Below are positions 1 through 6,026 of a DNA stretch of 8,748 nucleotides, piece after piece. The position numbers and the translations under genes were made by a program. The stretch comes from an uncultured Flavobacteriia bacterium (GTDB lineage: Bacteria > Bacteroidota > Bacteroidia > Flavobacteriales > Flavobacteriaceae). Location of the stretch: contig CAMLRV010000082.1 in assembly GCA_946482495.1 (NCBI GenBank), positions 1-8,748 on the forward strand, written 5' to 3'. The notes under the pieces were generated by a model, which worked only from the letters and a program-made list of their open reading frames with translations, was not told the origin of the DNA and did no database searches. Position 1 is the stretch's first letter. Each line of letters opens with the position of its first letter.

Positions 1-52
1 GTAATTGCATTTTATTTGAGTTGTATGTGTTATTTATGTTTAGTAGAATAAG

Positions 53-78
53 TAAGGACCGCTCGCAAGCAGTCCTTA
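53..78 (-). terminator. Possible weak terminator hairpin after ffh
   Basis: Seen: TAAGGAC (53-59) pairs with GTCCTTA (72-78); after a C/A mismatch, GCT (61-63) pairs with AGC (68-70) around a 4-base loop. It begins 5 bases past the ffh stop codon. Read on the minus strand, the hairpin is followed by a T-rich but interrupted tract (CTTATTCT), so it is a poor intrinsic terminator by classical rules. It may instead protect an mRNA 3' end. Confidence 0.45.
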
Positions 79-83
79 TATTT

Positions 84-1439
84 TTATTTCATTCCCGGCA
101 TTGAAGGCATTCCTTTCATTCCGCTCATCATTTGCATCATTTTTTTACCGCCACCACCTTGCATCATTTTCATCATTTTGCTCATTTGGTCAAACTGCTT
201 CATCAATTGATTTACTTCCTCAATTTTTCTACCAGCACCTTTAGCAATTCTAGTTTTTCTTTTCACATCAATAATCGCTGGCTTACTTCTTTCAGCTGGT
301 GTCATCGATTGAATAATTGCTTCTACATGTTTAAAAGCATCGTCTTCTATTTCAACATCTTTCAAAGCTTTTCCAGCACCAGGAATCATTCCGACTAAGT
401 CTTTCATGCTACCCATTTTTTTAATCTGCTGAATTTGCGCTAAAAAATCATCAAAACCAAATTCGTTTTTAGCGATTTTTTTCTGAATTTTTCTCGCTTC
501 TTCTTCGTCGTATTGTGCTTGAGCTCTTTCTACTAAAGACACAACATCTCCCATTCCTAAAATTCTTTCCGCCATACGAGAAGGATAGAACACATCAATT
601 GCGTCCATTTTCTCTCCAGTACCGATAAATTTGATTGGTTTATTTACAACAGATTTAATAGAAATAGCAGCTCCACCACGAGTATCACCATCTAATTTTG
701 TAAGAATAACTCCATCAAAATCTAATCTATCATTAAAAGCTTTTGCTGTGTTTACAGCATCTTGCCCTGTCATTGCATCTACAACAAATAACGTTTCATG
801 AGGTTGAACAGCTTTGTGAACGTTTGCAATTTCATTCATCATTTCTTCATCCACAGCTAAACGACCTGCTGTATCTATAATTACAACATTGAAACCGTTT
901 GCTTTTGCGTGTTTGATTGCATTTTCAGCAATTGAAACTGCATTTTTATTTTCTGGTTCAGAATATACTTCTACACCAATTTGTTCTCCAACAACATGCA
1001 ATTGATTAATTGCAGCAGGACGATAAATATCACAAGCAACCAATAAAGGTTTTTTTGTTTTTTTAGTTTTTAGAAAGTTAGCTAACTTCCCAGAGAAAGT
1101 AGTTTTACCAGAACCTTGTAAACCCGACATTAAAATCACAGTAGGATTTCCTGATAAGTTTACACCAGCAACATCGCCACCCATTAATTCAGTTAACTCG
1201 TCTTTAACTAATTTAACCAATAACTGACCAGGTTGTAATGTAGTTAATACATTTTCTCCAATTGCTTTATCTTTTACACGTGTTGTAAAATCTTTAGCAA
1301 TTTTAAAATTCACATCGGCATCTAATAATGCACGACGAACTTCTTTTAATGTATCCGCAACATTTACATCGGTAATTTTACCGTGTCCTTTTAGTATATG
1401 AAATGCTTTATCTAACTTATCTGTAAGATTATCAAACAT
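84..1439 (-). CDS. ffh: Signal recognition particle GTPase Ffh (SRP54)
   Basis: Protein component of the signal recognition particle. It binds hydrophobic signal sequences emerging from the ribosome together with 4.5S RNA and delivers the complex to FtsY at the inner membrane. The 451-residue product is full length for bacterial Ffh. The N-terminal helical bundle covers about 1-88. The NG GTPase domain follows, with P-loop GLQGSGKTT (106-114), DIYRPAA (137-143), DTAGR (189-193) and guanine-specificity TKLDGD (247-252). The Met-rich M domain (about 330-451) holds the RNA-binding stretch RIAKGAGRKIEEVNQLMKQF (397-416) and a Met/Gly-rich tail that lines the signal-peptide groove. The ATG at 1439 gives the canonical MFDNLTDKL start. 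It lies only about 25 bases below a strong Bacteroidota promoter, so ffh is probably transcribed on its own. Family assignment is certain. Confidence 0.98.
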   Translation of the reverse strand: MFDNLTDKLDKAFHILKGHGKITDVNVADTLKEVRRALLDADVNFKIAKDFTTRVKDKAIGENVLTTLQPGQLLVKLVKDELTELMGGDVAGVNLSGNPTVILMSGLQGSGKTTFSGKLANFLKTKKTKKPLLVACDIYRPAAINQLHVVGEQIGVEVYSEPENKNAVSIAENAIKHAKANGFNVVIIDTAGRLAVDEEMMNEIANVHKAVQPHETLFVVDAMTGQDAVNTAKAFNDRLDFDGVILTKLDGDTRGGAAISIKSVVNKPIKFIGTGEKMDAIDVFYPSRMAERILGMGDVVSLVERAQAQYDEEEARKIQKKIAKNEFGFDDFLAQIQQIKKMGSMKDLVGMIPGAGKALKDVEIEDDAFKHVEAIIQSMTPAERSKPAIIDVKRKTRIAKGAGRKIEEVNQLMKQFDQMSKMMKMMQGGGGKKMMQMMSGMKGMPSMPGMK

Positions 1440-1464
1440 AATTTTTGAGCTTTTTAATAATTTG

Positions 1465-1495
1465 CAAATATACAGTAAAGTTGTAAAGTATCAAA
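1465..1495 (-). promoter_or_regulatory. Bacteroidota-type sigma-A promoter for ffh
   Basis: On the minus strand, TTTG (1495-1492) is followed after 19 bases by TATATTTG (1472-1465). This matches exactly the known Bacteroidota consensus TTTG-N19-TAnnTTTG for the primary sigma factor. Transcription would start near 1458, leaving a leader of about 18 bases before the ffh ATG. It lies between the terminator of the upstream small gene and ffh, which supports an independent ffh transcript. No start-site data are available here. Confidence 0.75.
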
Positions 1496-1524
1496 GTGAC
1501 GTAGTTGCAAAATTTTGATTTTAG

Positions 1525-1559
1525 AAAATAAAAAACCGCTATGAAAATCATAGCGGTTT
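1525..1559 (-). terminator. Strong intrinsic terminator of the small Cys-Cys gene
   Basis: A perfect 12-bp inverted repeat, AAACCGCTATGA (1533-1544) and TCATAGCGGTTT (1548-1559), closes a 3-base loop. On the minus strand it is followed by TTTATTTT (1532-1525), a good U-tract, and it starts 20 bases after the stop codon of the 1580-1762 gene. The plus-strand side is also T-bearing but shorter, and no plus-strand gene ends here, so the minus orientation is assigned. Confidence 0.88.
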
Positions 1560-1579
1560 ATCAGTTTATTTAAAACTTA

Positions 1580-1762
1580 TTATTTTTTTGAACAACAAGA
1601 TGATTTTTTAGCAGAAGCTGTAGCACCTTTTTTGTCTGAACAACAAGATTTTTTTTCTGTTGTAGCTTTTTTCTTTTCTTTTTCTTTTTCTTTGAAGTCA
1701 ACTACATTAGCTGAAGAAACCATAAATGCCATTAAAGCAACGATAGATAATACTTTTTTCAT
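1580..1762 (-). CDS. Secreted Lys-rich small protein with two Cys-Cys motifs
   Basis: Function unknown. The 60-residue product starts with a signal peptide (MKKVLSIVALMAFMVSSA, about 1-18), so the mature part is probably periplasmic or secreted. The mature part is very basic: a KEKEKEKKK run (24-32), then two similar modules, KKSCCSDKK (37-45) and KKSSCCSKK (52-60), with cysteine pairs at 40/41 and 56/57. Vicinal cysteines on a Lys-rich scaffold could bind a soft metal such as copper or zinc, or form disulfides; this is inference. The ATG at 1762 is chosen because it opens directly into a good signal peptide. A longer in-frame reading to 1945 overlaps the upstream lipoprotein gene and encodes an implausible Trp/Tyr-rich leader. 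It has its own terminator and a possible promoter, so it is probably monocistronic. I recall similar short KKxCC peptides in other Flavobacteria, but no named family. Confidence 0.8.
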   Translation of the reverse strand: MKKVLSIVALMAFMVSSANVVDFKEKEKEKKKATTEKKSCCSDKKGATASAKKSSCCSKK

Positions 1763-1807
1763 GTTATTTATTTTTAAATTAATTTTATAAATTCTTTTTG
1801 TTGAATT

Positions 1808-1815
1808 CAAATATA
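1808..1815 (-). promoter_or_regulatory. Candidate -7 promoter box for the Cys-Cys gene
   Basis: TATATTTG on the minus strand (1815-1808) is an exact match to the Bacteroidota TAnnTTTG -7 element and the same 8-mer as at the ffh promoter. It would give a leader of roughly 40 bases to the ATG at 1762. No TTTG lies at the expected -33 spacing; only a TTTTCG sits nearby (1835-1830), too close. The box falls inside a 7-bp inverted repeat. In DNA this AT-rich, chance occurrence is possible. Confidence 0.4.
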
Positions 1816-1848
1816 TAAAATTTTGAATACGAAAATGATAAATTTTTC

Positions 1849-2319
1849 TTAATTTTTTTCGAAAGTAATATAATCTGTGCCACCACCACCGCCACTTACA
1901 TGAATCAATTGAATATTTGTAGCTGTATACGAAATTATATTCCAATCATCTGTTAATTCTAAAAAATTAGCTGGTGCAGAAAACGCAATATTAAAATCTA
2001 AATCATTACTCGGACTATCATCTAAACTATTATCTGAAGTTACGGACCAGGTACCTACATATGAATTTGTTCCGTTAGTTGCAGTTAAAACACTACTTGC
2101 ACCAAAAGTAAAATTATATCCTGAGAAATTAGTTGTTTCATCAACACCAGAATCACTATAGAAAGTAATTCTCCATGTTCCATTATTTACAGTATTAATT
2201 ACAGGAGTAGGATCAACACTTGCACTAACAACAGCATTATCGTCATCATCAGAACAAGAAGCAAATAAATTCAATAAAATTAAAAATACAAAAGCGGAAA
2301 TAAAATTGATTTTTTTCAT
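1849..2319 (-). CDS. Putative surface lipoprotein, lipocalin-like pattern
   Basis: Function unknown. The 156-residue product has a lipoprotein signal peptide (1-21) with lipobox FASC, lipidated Cys22, and an immediate SDDDD (23-27). In Bacteroidota, an acidic run right after the lipidated cysteine is the known lipoprotein export signal that sends proteins to the outer-membrane surface, so surface exposure is likely. The mature part is short and beta-rich. GTWRITFY (47-54), GTWSVTSD (89-96) and DDWNIISYTATNIQLI (124-139) repeat the GTW...W...L spacing seen in small lipocalin-like Bacteroidota lipoproteins; that fold assignment is inference. The protein ends DYITFEKN after a Gly5 turn (143-147). 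The ATG at 2319 is fixed by the signal peptide. It is separated by 86 bases from the thioredoxin gene and 86 bases from the small Cys-Cys gene. I find no convincing promoter ahead of it. Confidence 0.85.
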   Translation of the reverse strand: MKKINFISAFVFLILLNLFASCSDDDDNAVVSASVDPTPVINTVNNGTWRITFYSDSGVDETTNFSGYNFTFGASSVLTATNGTNSYVGTWSVTSDNSLDDSPSNDLDFNIAFSAPANFLELTDDWNIISYTATNIQLIHVSGGGGGTDYITFEKN

Positions 2320-2405
2320 AATTCTAAAATTTAAAGACCAATAAGTTTAAACGAAAAAAAAGCAATTTTATTATACATAAATCACTCATTTTAAAATAAT
2401 TAACT

Positions 2406-2711
2406 TTACAAGACAACCGCTTTTTGCTTAATTATATTCACAATTTCATTTTTAGAAACTACACCAGATTGTCTCCATAACATTTTTCCACTTTGGAACA
2501 ATACCATGGTGGGCACACCTTTAACTTGAAATTGAGCTGCAATTTCTTGATTTTTATCAACATCTATTTTAATAATATTCACTACCTCTCCCAATTCTTT
2601 TTTTACTTCTACTAAAATTGGAGCTAAAGCCTGGCATGGTCCACACCAAGTAGCAAAGAAATCAATCAAAACTGGTTTGTTACTATTTATTAATTCCTGA
2701 AATTTATTCAT
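2406..2711 (-). CDS. Thioredoxin (WCGPC)
   Basis: Dithiol-disulfide oxidoreductase of the thioredoxin fold. The 101-residue product is close to the usual single-domain length of about 105. It carries the classical active site WCGPC (22-26), the buried acidic residue Asp17 in LIDFFATW, and the cis-proline loop KGVPT (Pro67). There is no signal peptide, so it should act in the cytoplasm, reduced by thioredoxin reductase. The ATG at 2711 follows the DUF2892 stop codon by only 3 bases, implying translation from the same mRNA as the O-acylation genes upstream. It is the last gene of that run. Flavobacteria usually carry several thioredoxins, so I cannot say whether this is the principal TrxA or a dedicated paralog. 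No strong terminator follows it; a T8 tract at 2360-2353 has no good stem before it. Confidence 0.93.
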   Translation of the reverse strand: MNKFQELINSNKPVLIDFFATWCGPCQALAPILVEVKKELGEVVNIIKIDVDKNQEIAAQFQVKGVPTMVLFQSGKMLWRQSGVVSKNEIVNIIKQKAVVL

Positions 2712-2714
2712 TTT

Positions 2715-2903
2715 TTATTTATTAGGTAAGTTACATCCTCTTGAACTACAACCTAAATTAAAAATAGCTTGAAACAAAAAGAAAACTCCAAAAGCTATAA
2801 AAACCCATTGATGCTGTTCATATGCTGTATAAAAACAGAATAAAGCAATGGCTATTCGGAAATAACGCATAAAATGCCAATTTGAAAATAATATTTTCTT
2901 CAT
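2715..2903 (-). CDS. Two-helix YgaP-like membrane protein (DUF2892)
   Basis: Small inner-membrane protein of unknown role. The 62 residues contain two hydrophobic segments, about 14-28 and 33-49, and end in NLGCSSRGCNLPNK with a C-x4-C pair (Cys52, Cys57). The pattern MRYFRIAIAL...AFGVFFLFQAIFNLGC is what I recognise from the DUF2892/YgaP transmembrane family, which in other bacteria is often fused to or next to rhodanese or thioredoxin-type sulfur/redox proteins. Here the thioredoxin gene begins 3 bases downstream, which fits a redox link. The MBOAT gene ends 9 bases upstream. The start at 2903 (MKKILFSNWHF) is the first in frame; an internal Met12 start is possible. The C-terminal cysteines could be a thioredoxin substrate or a metal site; this is inference. 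Confidence 0.8.
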   Translation of the reverse strand: MKKILFSNWHFMRYFRIAIALFCFYTAYEQHQWVFIAFGVFFLFQAIFNLGCSSRGCNLPNK

Positions 2904-2912
2904 TTCTAATTA

Positions 2913-4586
2913 CTAAAATTGGAAATAAATGAAAGGTTGCGGACCAGCAGAAGCTGTTGCAAAAACCAACCAAAATATCAATCCTAATACAATTGCTCTT
3001 GTAATTAAAGGCATTGCTTTAAACACATTTTGAATCGCAATCGTAACTTTTTCTGGAATATAATGCCAAAAATACCCTAAAAACATTAAAATAAATACGT
3101 TTTGATAGCCTTGAGCAATAGTTAACCATTGATTGTAATCGAATGTAACCTTACCAATATTTTCAATAATTTGTAAAGCCGTAACGAAATCTTTTGCGCG
3201 GAAGAAAATCCAACAGAAAGCTACAAAATGAAATGTAACAAGAATTGCAAAAAACTTTAAAAACGGAGTTAAAAAGAATATTTTACGTTTTGTTGGTGGA
3301 TAAAATTCTAAAAATATTTTATGAACCGCTAAGGCCATTCCGTGTAAAGCTCCCCAAATAATAAAACGTAAACTCGCTCCATGCCACAATCCACCTAAAA
3401 GCATTGTAGTCATTAAATTGACATTCGTATACATTGTTTTTTCTTTTTCTTTTGAAAACAAAAACGTACAAGCAAAAACTATTACCGAACAAATTGCTAA
3501 AATTAATGGAATATTACTTGTTGTAGAAAACGAAATTCCCCAAATGATTAATCCGAAGAAAAACAATCCTGGAAATAAAAATCCTGCAAATGTTCCGTAA
3601 CGGTTTCCTCCTACTGATATATATAAGAAATCTTTTAACCAGGTAGATAAGGAAATATGCCAACGACGCCAAAAATCAGTAATAGAAGTTGATTTATATG
3701 GCGTTCTGAAATTAGTTGGTAATTTGAATCCTAACAATAAAGCTACACCAATTGCCATATCAGAATATCCAGAAAAATCACAGTAAATCTGAATCGTATA
3801 ACCGTAAGAAGCCATTAAATTTTCGAAAGGCGTATAACTATTTGGCAAATCGAAAACACGATCTACAAAGTTTAATGAAATATAATCTGAAATAACTGTT
3901 TTCTTAATTAAACCGCCAATAATCAACAAAAAGGCACGATTAATATCATCTTGAGTAACGTTTAATTTCTGGTAAATTTGTGGTAAGAAATCTTTCGCTC
4001 TAACGATTGGCCCTGCAACTAATTGCGGGAAAAACGAAACGAAGAACAAATAATCTACAAAGCGTTTTGTTGGTTCAATTTCTTTACGATACACTTCAAT
4101 AATATAACTTATAGATTGAAAAGTATAAAACGAAATCCCGACAGGTAGAATCACATCAATAAAAGCAATTTTTCCGCCAGTTAAATTATTTGCAATATCT
4201 ACTAAAAAGTTACTGTATTTAAAATACCCTAAGAATCCTAAATTTAGAATTACACTGAAAGTTAAATACAGTTTTTTATTTATTACACTGGAAGTTCTGT
4301 GAACTAAATTCGCTAAATTATAATCGACAACCGCTGAACCCAAAAGCAATAAAAAGTAAATTCCACTAGATTTATAATAGAAAAATAATGAGAAAATAAT
4401 CACGTAAACCATACGCAATGTATCTGCTTTTCTTAGTATGATGTACCAAAAGTAGAACACCAAAAACAAGCCTAAAAACAAGCCCGTGTTAAAAAGAAGT
4501 GGCTCCTTTTCGTTATAAACGAACCAATTTTGAACTACTTCTGGAGTAACTTTACCAATATTTTTATAAAACCATTCTTGTAACAC
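2913..4586 (-). CDS. MBOAT-family membrane O-acyltransferase (AlgI/PatA-like)
   Basis: Polytopic inner-membrane protein expected to take an acyl (probably acetyl) group from a cytoplasmic donor and deliver it to periplasmic partners that modify a glycan. Visible family motifs: PVGISFYTFQSISY (148-161), FFPQLVAGPI (185-194), CDFSGYSDMAIG (269-280), DFWRRWHISLSTW (304-316) and GLWHGA (399-404), whose His402 corresponds to the invariant MBOAT histidine; WIFFRA (459-464) follows. About a dozen hydrophobic segments are visible. At 557 residues it is longer than AlgI/DltB-type proteins. Part of the excess is a hydrophobic stretch of about 50 residues (333-390) between WRRWH and GLWHG that looks like two extra helices. 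The start is GTG at 4586, 6 bases after the preceding stop; the next Met (about residue 59) would remove the first helix. Two SGNH genes directly upstream complete an O-acylation cassette. Family certain, substrate inferred. Confidence 0.93.
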   Translation of the reverse strand: MLQEWFYKNIGKVTPEVVQNWFVYNEKEPLLFNTGLFLGLFLVFYFWYIILRKADTLRMVYVIIFSLFFYYKSSGIYFLLLLGSAVVDYNLANLVHRTSSVINKKLYLTFSVILNLGFLGYFKYSNFLVDIANNLTGGKIAFIDVILPVGISFYTFQSISYIIEVYRKEIEPTKRFVDYLFFVSFFPQLVAGPIVRAKDFLPQIYQKLNVTQDDINRAFLLIIGGLIKKTVISDYISLNFVDRVFDLPNSYTPFENLMASYGYTIQIYCDFSGYSDMAIGVALLLGFKLPTNFRTPYKSTSITDFWRRWHISLSTWLKDFLYISVGGNRYGTFAGFLFPGLFFFGLIIWGISFSTTSNIPLILAICSVIVFACTFLFSKEKEKTMYTNVNLMTTMLLGGLWHGASLRFIIWGALHGMALAVHKIFLEFYPPTKRKIFFLTPFLKFFAILVTFHFVAFCWIFFRAKDFVTALQIIENIGKVTFDYNQWLTIAQGYQNVFILMFLGYFWHYIPEKVTIAIQNVFKAMPLITRAIVLGLIFWLVFATASAGPQPFIYFQF

Positions 4587-4592
4587 GCTTCT

Positions 4593-6026
4593 TTATTTTT
4601 CAGATTTAAATAATTCGTACGATTGAATAAAAGCATCAAAAAACAATTCTCCTTGTTTTTCATATCCCGCATTTGAATAATGTACTTTATCTCTTGCCAT
4701 CAATCCCATTCTCGAATTGATATTAATATTTTTATTTCCACCAAAAACATCTAGTAAATTCCAAACTGCATAATTTTCAGTTGGTGCCATTTCAATAATT
4801 TTCTCTGCATATTTTTCGATGTAAATATTCTTGTATTTTCTGTGAAGTACTGAGGGTGGCGAAGTTGTAACTAATATTGACGCTTCAGGGCATTTTTGTT
4901 TAATTCCGTCAATCATTGTTTTTAAATTTCCGAAATAGGTAGCAATATCTTGTTTATCAAAACTTTCATTTGTTCCTAAAGAAATTACATATAAATCGGC
5001 TTCTAAAGCTGGTAATTGCTCAAAAAACAATGGAAATTTATTATAATCATTACTTTTTGCTCCATTGACACCAATTGCGCTATAAGTCACACCTGCTTTC
5101 TCATTTTCTAAAACCAAACCATTTAAAGCAAAATCTGAAACATTTTCATTTCCAATAATTGTGATTTTATCAATTGGTGTTGTTGAAGTATAATTATTTG
5201 AAATTGGCGTATTTTCTAACGGAATTGGCTCGTAGATATACTTCACCGTAGTAACCGTTTTGTAAGTTGTAACTGATTTTCCGCCCGGAATTTTTAAAAT
5301 TTTCCCATCACGAATATTATCTGAAGTCAATCCATTAGCCGATTTCAACTGTTTTAACGAAATGTTGTATTTATCAGCAATTCCTCCTAAAACTTCACCT
5401 GGCTTAACTTTATGAGTGGTAGTTGCTGGAGTTTTCACAGCAACTTTTTCTTGGGTTGGAATTCCTTTTTTTGCAAAAGCGACATTAAAAATATTTTCGT
5501 TTTTGGGAGAAATTATTTTCAATTTAGTAAAATCGAATTGCGCGTCTTTCACCAACATATCGATGTGAAAATCTTTTTGTTTCGGTTGAAAGGAAATTCC
5601 GCTTAATCCAACTGGTTTAGAAGCATCAGCATATAAATTTCTTGCTGCAGAAAATCCGCCAGATCCTGTAAAACGAATTGGTGAACTATTATTTGTTCCC
5701 GCTAAACTATATGGAAAAGTAAATCCAAATCCAGCATTTCCGAAAGTTTGCTGCATTCTGTAGCGAATTCTTGCAGTATATAAATCGGCTTGAATATGCG
5801 AATCACCAATATGTACAATTCTAACTTTTCTATCTTGATTTTCTTCTAAATTATATAATTTTTCGAATACATTGGCTAATGCTTTTTCATTCATGATGAC
5901 ATTACCAAACGCTTCAAAATTTGTAGTATCAATTGGAGTTGTTACGCTATCAGTTTCAACTTTTAATGTATCAGTTTGAGAAAAACCAACAACAGAGAAA
6001 AGTAATAAATATAAAAACTTATTCAT
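4593..6026 (-). CDS. Secreted SGNH-hydrolase-fold protein with internal LysM
   Basis: Predicted periplasmic acetyl-transferase or -esterase of the SGNH/GDSL superfamily. The 477-residue product starts with a signal peptide ending in GFSQ (about 1-17). The SGNH blocks are split: block I with GDSH (74-77, nucleophile Ser76), a Gly-containing block II around GVNGA (319-323), block III GTNE (351-354, Asn353), and block V DKVH (446-449; Asp446, His449). All triad residues are present, so it should be active. Between blocks I and II lies a long beta-rich insertion (about 110-312). Within it sits a LysM domain (about 204-248: HKVKPGEVLGGIADKY, then LKQLKSANGL and GKILKIP), flanked by Thr/Val/Lys linkers. 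LysM domains bind GlcNAc-containing glycans, so peptidoglycan is the probable target (inference). The ATG overlaps the preceding SGNH gene by 8 bases, and the MBOAT gene starts 6 bases downstream: translational coupling is likely. Confidence 0.88.
   Translation of the reverse strand: MNKFLYLLLFSVVGFSQTDTLKVETDSVTTPIDTTNFEAFGNVIMNEKALANVFEKLYNLEENQDRKVRIVHIGDSHIQADLYTARIRYRMQQTFGNAGFGFTFPYSLAGTNNSSPIRFTGSGGFSAARNLYADASKPVGLSGISFQPKQKDFHIDMLVKDAQFDFTKLKIISPKNENIFNVAFAKKGIPTQEKVAVKTPATTTHKVKPGEVLGGIADKYNISLKQLKSANGLTSDNIRDGKILKIPGGKSVTTYKTVTTVKYIYEPIPLENTPISNNYTSTTPIDKITIIGNENVSDFALNGLVLENEKAGVTYSAIGVNGAKSNDYNKFPLFFEQLPALEADLYVISLGTNESFDKQDIATYFGNLKTMIDGIKQKCPEASILVTTSPPSVLHRKYKNIYIEKYAEKIIEMAPTENYAVWNLLDVFGGNKNININSRMGLMARDKVHYSNAGYEKQGELFFDAFIQSYELFKSEK

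Noticed and set aside
1..52. Start of another gene at the window edge
   Set aside because: AT-rich sequence with no open frame of useful length, promoter box or RNA structure that I can defend.
132..398. Plus-strand open frame opposite ffh
   Set aside because: Rich in His/Phe/Ser because it is the antisense of the Met/Lys-rich M domain of Ffh; no promoter or recognisable protein.
1669..1695. Microsatellite-like (AAAGAA)n tract in the small gene
   Set aside because: It simply encodes the KEKEKEKKK run; only three or so imperfect hexamers, so phase variation is not supported without population data.
1763..1945. N-terminal extension of the small Cys-Cys protein up to 1945
   Set aside because: It overlaps the 3' end of the lipoprotein gene, encodes an aromatic/basic leader unlike any signal sequence, and the internal ATG at 1762 starts a clean signal peptide.
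2350..2405. Terminator after the thioredoxin gene
   Set aside because: An uninterrupted T8 tract exists on the minus strand (2360-2353), but the preceding bases form no stem beyond a few A-T pairs; ATTTTAAAAT nearby is a short AT palindrome expected by chance.
2320..2405. Promoter for the lipoprotein gene
   Set aside because: The best match, TAAAATTG (2370-2363), misses one consensus base and has no TTTG at the -33 position; too weak to report.
3418..3600. Plus-strand open frame opposite the MBOAT gene
   Set aside because: Lies wholly antisense to well-supported MBOAT coding sequence; low-complexity product with no family resemblance.
5412..5606. Plus-strand open frame opposite the LysM region of the SGNH gene
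   Set aside because: Antisense shadow of a confident gene, with no independent coding evidence.
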